Shown piece after piece: positions 54,490 to 63,377 of a DNA stretch of 64,000 nucleotides. The DNA comes from JAPLUA01 sp964625855. GTDB taxonomy: Bacteria > Verrucomicrobiota > Verrucomicrobiia > Limisphaerales > UBA8199. Below the pieces are notes generated by a model. The model made no database searches, was not told where the DNA came from, and worked only from the letters and a program-made list of their open reading frames with translations. The position numbers and the translations under genes were made by a program. The stretch covers positions 62,001 to 126,000 of the forward strand of contig CAZVFC010000007.1 in the NCBI GenBank assembly GCA_964625855.1. Reading direction: 5' to 3'. Numbering within the stretch: position 1 is the first letter of the stretch; each line of letters opens with the position of its first letter.

Positions 54490-56910
54490 TCAAGCCTCTC
54501 CTGCGGGAAAAACGTCTCCGTCATCACCGGTCTGCCTAGTGGCGATCGGCGTGGCGCCTGCGGCCACGGAGGGGATCTCTGCCTGTGGCGGGCTGTCCAC
54601 TTCGCTGGGCGGTTTGGCGGGCGGCGTCTCGGCAGGATCGGGCGAAGCGCTCGTGCCGGGCTGACGACCGCCTTTGCCGCGCGCGGCTGCACTGGCAACC
54701 TTCTCAACCACAGGCCGCTCCGGACGGAAAACGAGAATGCTCAGTGGCGGGAGGGTGAACTCGGCGGAGCAGGGGAGGTTGTGCCAGCTCTTGGCTTCGG
54801 CCACTACGGCGCCGAAATTGCCCAGGTTGCTGCCGCCGTAGATGGCCGCGTCGCTGTTCAGCACTTCGCACCATTTCCCCGGTCGGGGCAGCCCGATCCG
54901 ATATCGCGAACGCGGGACGGGCGTCAGGTTCAAGATCACCGCCAGCTCACTAAGGGGCTCTGAGGTTTGGCGCAGGAAAGAAAGCACGCTGTTCAGATGG
55001 TCCAGGCAATCAATCCACTTGAACCCCTCGGCGTCATAATCTGATCTCCACAACCCCGGCTCAGCCAGGTAGAGCCGGCCCAGGTCCTGGACGAATTGCT
55101 GCAACCCGCGGTGATAAGGCCCGGCTTCGAGCAGCGGCCAGTCAAGTTCGCCATTTGCATTCCATTCCGCCCGCTGGCCGAATTCCCCGCCCATGAAGAG
55201 CAGCTTCTTGCCCGGGAATAGCCATTGGTAGCCGAGGAGCACCCGGAGGTTCGCGAACTTGCGCCAGTCGTCGCCGGGCATCCGGCCCAGCAGCGAGCCC
55301 TTTCCATGGACCACCTCGTCGTGGGAGAGCGGCAGGACGAAATTCTCGTGAGAGTGATAGAGCATCGCGAAGGTGAGATCGTTCTGGTGGTACTTGCGGT
55401 GGACGGGGTCACGGCCAAAGTAGCCCAGCGTGTCGTGCATCCAGCCCATATTCCACTTGAACGAGAAGCCCAAGCCGCCCAGGTAAGGCGGGCGCGTCAC
55501 CTGCGGCCAAGCCGTGGATTCTTCGGCGAAGGTCACGACGCCGGGGAACTCGGTGTGGACGAGGTGGTTGAAGCGGCGGATGAACTCGATGGCTTCCAGG
55601 TTCTCGCGCCCGCCGTACTGGTTGGGAATCCACTGCCCCGGCTTGCGCGAATAGTCCAGGTAAAGCATCGAAGCCACCGCATCCACTCGCAGGCCGTCAA
55701 TGTGGAAGCGCTCGCACCAGAACAGCGCATTGGCCAGCAGAAAATTCACCACCTCGTGCCGGCCATAGTTGAAGATCAGCGTACCCCAGTCCTGGTGCGC
55801 CCCTTTGCGTGGGTCCTCATGCTCGTAAAGCGCCGTGCCGTCAAACCACGCCAGCGCCCAGTCGTCGCGCGGGAAATGGGCGGGCACCCAGTCAATGATG
55901 ACGCCGATGCCGGCGGCGTGAAGCGCATTGACCAGAAACTGAAAATCGTCGGGCTTTCCGTAGCGGCTGGTCGGTGCGTAGAAACCTGTCACCTGGTAGC
56001 CCCAGGAAGGATAGAACGCATGTTCGGCCACCGGCATGAACTCGACATGGGTGAAGCCCATTCGTTTGACGTATCGGATCAACGGCTCGGCCAGTTCCCG
56101 GTAGCCCAGCGATTCGCTCCTGGACTTCTTGCGCCAGGACCCCAGATGAACCTCGTATATGCTCAACGGCGCGCGCAACGGGTCAGCGTCCCGCCGGCGC
56201 GCCAGCCACCGCTTGTCCGTCCAGGCGAACCTGCGATTATTCCAGACGATCGAGGAGTTCTTGGGGGGTATCTCGAACAGGAAACCGCAGGGATCGGTCT
56301 TGAGGCTTATCTTGCCCCGGGCATTCCGCAGCTCGAATTTGTAATGAGCCCCTTCGCCCACGCCCGGGACAAATATCTCCCACACGCCCGAAGCGCCCAG
56401 CGGGCGCATCTGGTGAACGCGGCCGTCCCAATGGTTGAAATCACCGACCACGCTGACGCGCTGCGCGTTGGGGGCCCAGACGGCAAAGCTCGTGCCGGCG
56501 ACTCCGTCAAGGGTGCGCAGTTGAGCCCCCAGCTTATCGTAAAGGCGTCGCTCGTCGCCCTTGCCGAACAGGTATAACTCCGCATCGCCGAGGGTCGGCA
56601 GGAAGGAATAAGGATCCCGCGTCCGGCGAACCCGCCCCTGCAGGTCGGTAATCACCAGGTCGTAGGCATAAACCCGATTCGCCTGGGTCGTTGTGCCTTC
56701 GAACAGCCCGGCCTTGTGCAAGCGCGGCAGCTTGAACGCCGGCTTGTCCGTCTCGTGGACCGGTTGGACTTCAACCTCGGCCGCGTCCGGCAGGAAGGCA
56801 CGCCCGACCAGACCGGAGCCATCAGCCAGCGGGTGCAGGCCGAGCAATTGATGCGGGTCCCGCCGTCGAACCTCGACTAAGGTGCGGAGTTCTTCCTGGG
56901 TCAGGAGCAT
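54490..56910 (-). CDS. glgB: 1,4-alpha-glucan branching enzyme (GH13)
   Basis: An 806-residue branching enzyme introducing alpha-1,6 branches in glycogen. N-terminal CBM48-like domains (FAVWAPNAQRVSVVGDFNHW) precede the GH13 barrel with DGLRVDAVASMLYLD (nucleophile Asp), TFAEESTAWP (acid/base Glu) and LSHDEVVHGKGSL. The last 80 or so residues form a proline- and alanine-rich low-complexity tail (TSASPDPAETPPAKPP) not usual for GlgB. It is first gene of the glgB-GH57-glgA operon, divergent from the O-antigen ligase-like gene. Confidence 0.96.
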   Translation of the reverse strand: MLLTQEELRTLVEVRRRDPHQLLGLHPLADGSGLVGRAFLPDAAEVEVQPVHETDKPAFKLPRLHKAGLFEGTTTQANRVYAYDLVITDLQGRVRRTRDPYSFLPTLGDAELYLFGKGDERRLYDKLGAQLRTLDGVAGTSFAVWAPNAQRVSVVGDFNHWDGRVHQMRPLGASGVWEIFVPGVGEGAHYKFELRNARGKISLKTDPCGFLFEIPPKNSSIVWNNRRFAWTDKRWLARRRDADPLRAPLSIYEVHLGSWRKKSRSESLGYRELAEPLIRYVKRMGFTHVEFMPVAEHAFYPSWGYQVTGFYAPTSRYGKPDDFQFLVNALHAAGIGVIIDWVPAHFPRDDWALAWFDGTALYEHEDPRKGAHQDWGTLIFNYGRHEVVNFLLANALFWCERFHIDGLRVDAVASMLYLDYSRKPGQWIPNQYGGRENLEAIEFIRRFNHLVHTEFPGVVTFAEESTAWPQVTRPPYLGGLGFSFKWNMGWMHDTLGYFGRDPVHRKYHQNDLTFAMLYHSHENFVLPLSHDEVVHGKGSLLGRMPGDDWRKFANLRVLLGYQWLFPGKKLLFMGGEFGQRAEWNANGELDWPLLEAGPYHRGLQQFVQDLGRLYLAEPGLWRSDYDAEGFKWIDCLDHLNSVLSFLRQTSEPLSELAVILNLTPVPRSRYRIGLPRPGKWCEVLNSDAAIYGGSNLGNFGAVVAEAKSWHNLPCSAEFTLPPLSILVFRPERPVVEKVASAAARGKGGRQPGTSASPDPAETPPAKPPSEVDSPPQAEIPSVAAGATPIATRQTGDDGDVFPAGEA

Positions 56911-57099
56911 GATGCGGACAATCTAGCAGCGCCTCAGGAAATTGCACCGGGAATTTGCAGCGCCCCCGGAAGGCCATACCTACAGGAACACCACAGGGAA
57001 TAATACAAGAAGAATCCAGACAAACAGGCGGGTCCATGGACTGGCTCTCTGCGTATTGGCGTGACCCTGGCGCCGGTCTCCCGTAGGCTAGGCGCGCTA

Positions 57100-59013
57100 A
57101 TGAATCGTGAAGTCTTGGATCGCTGGTGCGAGCGGGGCATACTCCTGCTGGTGCTCGCCATATTGGTGTCGGGCCCGGCGGCCTTCGGGGCGGTGCCTAC
57201 CCCAGCGTTCCTGGTCATTCAAACCCTCACCCTGGGCGTAATGCTGCTCTGGGGCGCGCGTCTTTGGCTCCAGCCCCGGCCGCAATTGCTTTCGCCGCCG
57301 ATTTGCTGGGTGGTGCTTGCGTTCGCGGTCTACGCGATCGTTCGCTATTTAACCGCCGATATTGAGTACGTGGCGCGGCAGGAGCTGATCCGCGTGTTGG
57401 TCTATGCCTTTTTGTTCCTGGCGATCCTGAACAATTTGCACCGGCAGGAGGCTATCCGGGCGATCACCTTGGTGTTGATCTTTCTGGGGATGGCGATTGC
57501 CTTGTACGCGCTCTATCAATTCATCACCCGGTCGAACCGGGTCTGGCATGTCATTAACGAGGCGTATCCCAATCGGGCTACGGGCACGTATATCTGCCCG
57601 AACCACCTGGGCGGGTTCCTGGAAATGCTCCTGCCGCTGGGCTTGGCCTGCGTGCTGGCCAGTCGCGCCAAGCCGGTCCTCAAGGTGTTCCTGGGCTACG
57701 CCGCGCTCATGATCCTGGCCGGCCTAGCCGTCACCATGTCCCGCGGAACCTGGGTGGCTACGACGCTGAGCCTGCTGCTCTTCTTTGGCGTGCTGCTCTT
57801 TCATCGCGCCCATCGCCTGACCTCGCTGCTGCTGCTCGTCCTCATCATCGGCGCGGGCGGCTTCCTCCTTTCGCGCGGCTTGGCGTTCCAGTCGCGAGTG
57901 AAGCAACTAAAGGTCCCGGCCAAGGTTGAGAAGGACACGCGGGTTGCTCTGTGGCGATCGGCGCTAGAAATCTGGCAGGAGAACGTTTTGTGGGGCGTGG
58001 GACCCGCGCACTATGATTACCGGTTTCGTCAATATCGGCCCGAGTCGGTCCAGGAGCGCCCCGCCTGGGCCCACAATGATGTGCTCAATACCCTGACTGA
58101 TTGGGGCTTGGCCGGGACGACTTTAGTGGCAGCCACCTGGGCGTTACTCGGGCTCGGGGTGGTCAAGACCTGGCCCTTTGTGCGCAGCACGGCTAGCGAT
58201 CTGGGGGGAAAGACCAAGAGCAACAAGTTCGCCGTTGTGCTCGGCGCCTCGGCGGGATTGTTCGCCATCCTGGTCCACTCGGTGGTTGATTTCAACATGC
58301 ACATTCCTGCCAACGCGATCCTGGCCGTGAGCCTGATGGCCTTGCTGACCTGCCACCTCCGATTCGCCACCGAGGCGTACTGGGTCAGGGTCAATGCCGG
58401 GATCCGGCTGGTCGCCAGCATCGTGTTGGTCGCCGGCGCAATTTACCTGGGATTGCAGGGCTGGCGTCGCGGCGCGGAGTACTTCTACCAGCGGCGGGCG
58501 GCTGCGGCGCCGAATTTTTCCCCCGCGAGCGTCGCTTGGCTGAAGAAGGCGTTCGCGGTCGAGCCGAAGAATCCGGAGGTGGCGTTTGCCATCGGGGAGG
58601 CATTCCGCATCCAGAGCGCGGAGGGCGGGCAGAATTACCGCGAACTCGCGGAGCAGGCCATGGAATGGCTCGGGCGGAGCATCAAGCTGAATCGGTGGGG
58701 CGGCTACGGCTACCTGCGTTACGGGTGGTGCCTGGACTGGCTGGACCGTTCGGCAGAGTCGCAACCTTACTTTGACCGGGCGGACGAACTCGACCCGAAC
58801 GGCTACTTCACCCTTGCGAACATCGGGTTACATTACGTGCAGATAGGAAACTACGCCGCCGCCAAGCCGTGGTTCGAGCGCTCCCTCCGGCTGCAGTGGA
58901 AGGACAATCCTATCGCCCGCAGCTATCTCGAAATCATAAGAACCCGCATGCTGGAGGCGGCCACCAACGAACCCAGCGCCACCAGGCTCAAGAGCCCGTC
59001 TCCGCAACCGTGA
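57100..59013 (+). CDS. O-antigen ligase-like membrane protein with TPR tail
   Basis: About 637 residues from the ATG at 57100 (a GTG at 57061 is also in frame). Roughly ten hydrophobic helices carry the Wzy/WaaL-type features: a periplasmic loop with ATGTYICPNHLGGFLEMLLPL and LWGVGPAHYDYRF, and HNDVLNTLTDWGLAG. The C-terminal 200 residues are soluble with TPR-like helices (EPKNPEVAFAIGEAFR, YFTLANIGLHYVQIGNYAAA). The family joins or polymerises surface glycans. A single member with a TPR tail is common in Verrucomicrobiota, where it may serve exopolysaccharide or lipopolysaccharide. No glycosyltransferase cluster is adjacent. Confidence 0.85.
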   Translation: MNREVLDRWCERGILLLVLAILVSGPAAFGAVPTPAFLVIQTLTLGVMLLWGARLWLQPRPQLLSPPICWVVLAFAVYAIVRYLTADIEYVARQELIRVLVYAFLFLAILNNLHRQEAIRAITLVLIFLGMAIALYALYQFITRSNRVWHVINEAYPNRATGTYICPNHLGGFLEMLLPLGLACVLASRAKPVLKVFLGYAALMILAGLAVTMSRGTWVATTLSLLLFFGVLLFHRAHRLTSLLLLVLIIGAGGFLLSRGLAFQSRVKQLKVPAKVEKDTRVALWRSALEIWQENVLWGVGPAHYDYRFRQYRPESVQERPAWAHNDVLNTLTDWGLAGTTLVAATWALLGLGVVKTWPFVRSTASDLGGKTKSNKFAVVLGASAGLFAILVHSVVDFNMHIPANAILAVSLMALLTCHLRFATEAYWVRVNAGIRLVASIVLVAGAIYLGLQGWRRGAEYFYQRRAAAAPNFSPASVAWLKKAFAVEPKNPEVAFAIGEAFRIQSAEGGQNYRELAEQAMEWLGRSIKLNRWGGYGYLRYGWCLDWLDRSAESQPYFDRADELDPNGYFTLANIGLHYVQIGNYAAAKPWFERSLRLQWKDNPIARSYLEIIRTRMLEAATNEPSATRLKSPSPQP

Positions 59014-59152
59014 TTTGGCCTAAATCCTGCTTTTTTCGGGCTGGCCGGGCGTTCGCGCTCGCGGGAAGATTTCTGAAAATATTCGGTTGACATCCTTTGA
59101 CGGCGCTTTAAAGTTGCGCCAGATTGATACAAATCTCTGTCCAGGAGCAAAT

Positions 59153-59908
59153 ATGAAAAGAATGCAATGCTTGGTGAACGGTTTGGTTGTGTGCGGAGTA
59201 GCGCTGACGATGGTCTCTTCCCTCGCGGCCCAAACGGTCGAGCAAGTTACGGCGAAGGTGGTCCGGATTAAGGGAGACGCTCGCTACAAAGTGGGCAGTG
59301 GAGCGTGGCAGACGCTCAAGCGCGGCGATGAACTGAATGCCGGCACGATCGTCGAAACCGGCATTGACTCCCACGTTGACCTGGTGCTGGGTGAAGGCGC
59401 GCCACCGAAGCCGCGGCCCGTCATCGGCGATATGCTGACTTACCAGCCGACTGCTGAGCAAAACATGGTTCGGATCTGGGACAACTCGCGTCTGGGCATT
59501 GACAAGCTGACCATGACTGAGACAGGTGCGGACGTGGTGACCGACACGCAACTGGATTTGCAGGCCGGCCACATCTTCGGGAGCGTCAAGAAGATGTCGG
59601 CCGCCTCGAAGTACGAGGTGAAGATTCCCAACGGCGTGGCGGGGATTCGCGGCACAATTTACGACATCAGCGTGGAAGGATTGGTGAAGGTCCTGGTGGG
59701 CTCGATCTACCTATCTTACACGGATGCCCAAGGCAATCCCAAGACCCAGGTCATCATGGGCCTCCAGCAGTTCGATGTGCGCACCGGGGTACTGCAGCCG
59801 CTGTCGGAGGCTGACAAGACGAGCATGCCTCGCCTGCTCAATCTCCTGGCGCCGCGGCAAATGGTTTACACCTACGACTCGACCATCAACTTCGTCTCGC
59901 CCCACTAG
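59153..59908 (+). CDS. FecR-domain exported protein
   Basis: A 251-residue protein; the ATG at 59153 follows a good AGGAG and opens a signal peptide (NGLVVCGVALTMVSSLAAQ). It has a FecR-like domain: KVVRIKGDARYKVGSGAWQ, GDELNAGTIVETG, and the C-terminal GVAGIRGTIYDISVEG motif. There is no cytoplasmic or membrane helix, so it is not a classical anti-sigma regulator; it probably works in the periplasm with the CHASE2 cyclase downstream. A Rho-independent terminator follows the gene. A TTGACA at 59087-59092 may be part of its promoter. Confidence 0.88.
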   Translation: MKRMQCLVNGLVVCGVALTMVSSLAAQTVEQVTAKVVRIKGDARYKVGSGAWQTLKRGDELNAGTIVETGIDSHVDLVLGEGAPPKPRPVIGDMLTYQPTAEQNMVRIWDNSRLGIDKLTMTETGADVVTDTQLDLQAGHIFGSVKKMSAASKYEVKIPNGVAGIRGTIYDISVEGLVKVLVGSIYLSYTDAQGNPKTQVIMGLQQFDVRTGVLQPLSEADKTSMPRLLNLLAPRQMVYTYDSTINFVSPH

Positions 59909-59949
59909 CTCCGAAACGCGAGCGCCCGACAAGGGCACCGATAGTTTTC

Positions 59950-59990
59950 AAAACCAGAGCAGCCTTGTGTTGCTCTGGTTTTCTTGTTTA
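59950..59990 (+). terminator. Rho-independent terminator between fecR and the cyclase gene
   Basis: AAAACCAGAGCA (59950-59961) pairs perfectly with TGCTCTGGTTTT (59971-59982) around a 9-base loop, followed by the T-rich TTCTTGTTTATTT. This is a clear intrinsic terminator, 40 bases after the FecR stop and ending just before the cyclase start. Partial readthrough could set the ratio of the two products. Confidence 0.85.
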
Positions 59991-60000
59991 TTTCCAAGCC

Positions 60001-62334
60001 GTGAAGCTTAAGCCCCTCACGCGCATTCCAGCCCTGATTGCGCTGGGCGTCGTCCTCCTGGTTTGCCTGGTGCGATGGTGCCAGTTTGGCTTTCTCGAAC
60101 GCCTGGAGCAGATGACCTACGACTTGCGCGTCTGCCAGGCGGCCAAGCTCGCGCCGCCGGTGGCCACCAACCTGGCTTTTGTTGAAATCACCGATGAGAG
60201 CGCCGCCCAAGTCCTGAATGGCGAGGTTGGATTTCATTTCGGCTTGTTCTGGCCGCGGCAGGTTTATGGCCGCCTCGTCGAGGAGCTGGCCCTGCAAGGG
60301 GCGAAAGCCGTCGCCATAGACGTCATTTTTGCAGAACTCCGCCCGTATGATCCGCTCGTTCAATTGGCCGGCACCAACGAACCCCCGGAATCGGATGCAT
60401 TCTTCGCCCACCAAATGCGGCGGGCTGGCAACGTCATCATCGCCGCCACGGAGAACGCCACTCCCCCCGCCCTGTTCCTGAATAGCGCGCTGGCGCCAGG
60501 CGATGTGGTGACGGAGCCGGCGGAGACTTTGCGAAAAGCAAAGGCGTTTCGATCCTATCGCCGATGGCACTTCGCTCTGGCTCAAGTCGAGGCGAACCCG
60601 GATTACGGCGTAGACCTGAACCAGGCGCGCATCGAACCGCGGCGGATCGTTCTACCGCGTCGCGAACTGGGCGATATTGTCATCCCGCTCGACGCGGAGG
60701 GCAATATTGACCTGGCGGATTTCGGCGGGGACAAACTGCCGCCCGGCGTGGCGCGCAAAGCCAAACCGTTCACCGACCAGCGGGTGTGGCACATGGGGAT
60801 CGTGCTGGGTGCCCAGGAATTGAAACTGGATTTGGCCCGAGCCGAGATTGACCTCAAACGCGGCCGCATCACATTGCGCGGGCCCGGCGGGGTGGAACGG
60901 ATCATTCCGGTGGATGCCCAAGGAGACTTCTACATTGACTGGTGCATGTTGCCCAACCACCCGCAACTTACCACGGCGCCCGTGCACGAGCTGCTCAAGC
61001 AAAACTTCGACCGGTTGAAGGGAGAGCCTCACAAGACCCCGAGCCGGTGGGCCGGCAAACTGGTCGTCGTTGGATCAACGGCCACGGGGCGGAACCTGAG
61101 CGACCTTGGCGCGACGCCGCTGAGCGAGCACACCGCGCTGGCCAGTGAACATTTGAATGTGGCGAACTCGATCATCATCGAGCGGTTCGTTCGCCGCTCC
61201 CCCTTCGCATTGGACCTGGCTCTGATCGCCTTGCTGGGCGCGGCGGCGGCGGTTCTGACCTGGAGACTGCGCGTCCTCGTCGCGTCCGGCATGGTGCTCC
61301 TCCTGCTAGCGGCCTACCTGGTCTTTGGGATGGCGCTGTACGCCCAAAGCCGTTACTGGATTCCATTGGTCCTGCCGGTGCTCGGCGGATTGCTGATGAC
61401 GCATGTCTGCGTCGTCACGTGGCGTGTCCTTTTCGAGCAGGCGGAACGGCGGCGGATCAAGTCTATCTTCTCCCGGATCGTCTCGCCCAAGATTGTCAAT
61501 GAACTCCTGCAAGCCGAAAACCTTTCGCTCGGCGGGGCGCGGCGGCAAGTTACGGTACTCTTTGCCGACGTGCGCGGCTTCACCGAGTTGACGGACACCA
61601 GCCAGGAACGCGCCACCGAATTCGTACGAAAACAGGAGCTAACCGGGGAGGCGGCGGAAGCTTGTTTTGATAAGCAGGCGCGCGAGACCCTCGACACCAT
61701 CAATCTCTATCTGGGCCTGGTCGCCGACACGGTGGTCCGGGCGGATGGGACGTTCGACAAGTTTATCGGCGACTGTGTGATGGCATTCTGGGGCGCGCCG
61801 ACGCCCAATCCCAAGCATGCGCTGGCAGGGGTTCAGGCGGCAATCGCCGCCCAGCGTGCCATCTATAACCTGAATCAGCAGCGTGTGGCGGAGAACAAGC
61901 GGCTTGAATTGGAGAACCTCGCCCGGGCTGCTTCCAGCCAGCCCGCCAAGCCGTTGTCGCCAATTCTGCTTCTGGGCAGCGGCATCAACACCGGCATGGC
62001 GACGGTGGGTCTAATGGGGTCGCAAGCCGAGCAGCAGAATTACACTGTTTTTGGCCGTGAGGTGAACCTGGCCAGCCGCCTGGAGACCGCCTCCGGCCGA
62101 GGTCGGATCTTTATTGGCCAGACCACTTATGAGCATTTGCTGCGCGACGACCCAGCGTTGGCTTCGGCCTGCGTGGCGTTGCCGCCTCAGAAGCTCAAAG
62201 GCATCGGCGCCGCGGTGACCGTCTACGAGGTGCCGTGGCGACCGCCAGGCGCACCGCCCTTCGACGAGGAATTCTCCACGGGTGCAGGCGCCGATGCTTC
62301 TACGGTCACGGGCTTCATTCAGCGCGGGGGGTAG
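60001..62334 (+). CDS. CHASE2-domain adenylate/guanylate cyclase
   Basis: About 777 residues from the GTG at 60001 (a TTG at 59965 lies inside the terminator). Order: N-terminal membrane helix; large periplasmic CHASE2 sensor (about 30-390; NLAFVEITDESAAQVLN, GAKAVAIDVIFAE); three membrane helices (ALIALLGAAAAVL and on); class III cyclase from about 510. The catalytic motifs are intact: VTVLFADVRGFTEL near 517 and DKFIGDCVMAFWGAP near 586 (metal Asp residues), and VFGREVNLASRLE (transition-state Asn and Arg). It should make cAMP or cGMP when the periplasmic domain senses a signal. It is paired with FecR, a recurring neighbour. Confidence 0.92.
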   Translation: MKLKPLTRIPALIALGVVLLVCLVRWCQFGFLERLEQMTYDLRVCQAAKLAPPVATNLAFVEITDESAAQVLNGEVGFHFGLFWPRQVYGRLVEELALQGAKAVAIDVIFAELRPYDPLVQLAGTNEPPESDAFFAHQMRRAGNVIIAATENATPPALFLNSALAPGDVVTEPAETLRKAKAFRSYRRWHFALAQVEANPDYGVDLNQARIEPRRIVLPRRELGDIVIPLDAEGNIDLADFGGDKLPPGVARKAKPFTDQRVWHMGIVLGAQELKLDLARAEIDLKRGRITLRGPGGVERIIPVDAQGDFYIDWCMLPNHPQLTTAPVHELLKQNFDRLKGEPHKTPSRWAGKLVVVGSTATGRNLSDLGATPLSEHTALASEHLNVANSIIIERFVRRSPFALDLALIALLGAAAAVLTWRLRVLVASGMVLLLLAAYLVFGMALYAQSRYWIPLVLPVLGGLLMTHVCVVTWRVLFEQAERRRIKSIFSRIVSPKIVNELLQAENLSLGGARRQVTVLFADVRGFTELTDTSQERATEFVRKQELTGEAAEACFDKQARETLDTINLYLGLVADTVVRADGTFDKFIGDCVMAFWGAPTPNPKHALAGVQAAIAAQRAIYNLNQQRVAENKRLELENLARAASSQPAKPLSPILLLGSGINTGMATVGLMGSQAEQQNYTVFGREVNLASRLETASGRGRIFIGQTTYEHLLRDDPALASACVALPPQKLKGIGAAVTVYEVPWRPPGAPPFDEEFSTGAGADASTVTGFIQRGG

Positions 62335-62421
62335 CCTCCCCCATCGCTTAGACGTCCTTCGGTGATAAAGCTATTCATTGACGTCTGCCAGCGTCTGTGC
62401 GATTCAGATCGCGTGTTGAGC

Positions 62422-63333
62422 ATGATCTATCCACCAGGTTTCGGACGCAGCCGTAAGGTCCGGTTGTGCCACAGGCTGCTTGTGGGCATGCTTGCACCAT
62501 GGTTGACTATGCTATGCTGCTCGTGCCGCACCCCCCCGGCTGTCACGGCCAAGCGCGCCTCCACGTTGAGCCGCCAAGTCAGCCTCACTGGCAAATCGGT
62601 GCCGGTTGATCTCTACCTGCCCGACGGTGTTCAGACCGCCCCAGTGGTCGTTATCGCCCACGGCTTTAGCCGCAGCCGCTTGAACATGGCCGGATGGGGC
62701 GGAATCCTGGCCTCCAACGGGTTCATCGTCGCCATACCCAACCTCCCCGCGCTGACTGATCGCGAGCAGAACAGCCGGGCCATCGGCGAGCTGCTCGAGA
62801 TCATCAATAAGGGCGAATTAGCCACTCAGCCAAAGCCGGCCGGTGGCGCGGCGCTGATGGGCTACTCGATGGGCGGACTTTCCACGTTGCTCGCAGCCTC
62901 CGACAATCCCAACGTCCGCTGCTGGATAGGGCTTGATCCGGTCACCGCGGGATCGAAAGGGATGAAAGCCGCCGCGCGTCTCTCGATTCCATGCGTAGTG
63001 CTGCGAGCCGAGCCCGCGGCCTGGAACATGAGGGGCAACGCGCGCCGTCTCCCCAAGGCGCTCGCGGGTCCGTTTGTCGCCCTGCGGGTCCGAGACGCCA
63101 CACATTCGGATCCGGAAGATCCCACAGACTCGCTCGCGGAACTGCTTTGTGGCCGAAGCGACGCGTGCCGGCACCGGACTTTCGAGCGTTACACGCTAGC
63201 CACCCTGCGGACGGTCTTCTTCGGTGAGCCGGCGTCGCTGGCTGTACTCCAGGCGGCCGCGGAAGACCCAGCCGTAGCCGAGGTCGCCTCGTGCCGGCTC
63301 GAGGACTTTCTGGCCCGGGCTGGAATCAATTGA
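62422..63333 (+). CDS. Alpha/beta-hydrolase lipoprotein
   Basis: About 303 residues from the ATG at 62422 (GTG at 62362 also open). It has a lipoprotein-type signal (LAPWLTMLCCSC). The fold is alpha/beta hydrolase of the dienelactone hydrolase/chlorophyllase-like group: VVVIAHGFSRSR (oxyanion region), nucleophile Ser149 in GYSMGG, and a His in RDATHSDPED as the likely catalytic base. An envelope esterase; the substrate is unknown. It is separated from the cyclase by under 100 bases. Confidence 0.8.
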   Translation: MIYPPGFGRSRKVRLCHRLLVGMLAPWLTMLCCSCRTPPAVTAKRASTLSRQVSLTGKSVPVDLYLPDGVQTAPVVVIAHGFSRSRLNMAGWGGILASNGFIVAIPNLPALTDREQNSRAIGELLEIINKGELATQPKPAGGAALMGYSMGGLSTLLAASDNPNVRCWIGLDPVTAGSKGMKAAARLSIPCVVLRAEPAAWNMRGNARRLPKALAGPFVALRVRDATHSDPEDPTDSLAELLCGRSDACRHRTFERYTLATLRTVFFGEPASLAVLQAAAEDPAVAEVASCRLEDFLARAGIN

Positions 63334-63377
63334 CTCGGCGCGTTCCTGATGCCGTAGTCCAATATCCGGCTGCCCTT

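Noticed and set aside
55225..56577. Plus-strand open frame of 450 codons
   Set aside because: It is antisense to the conserved barrel of glgB with no recognisable motif.
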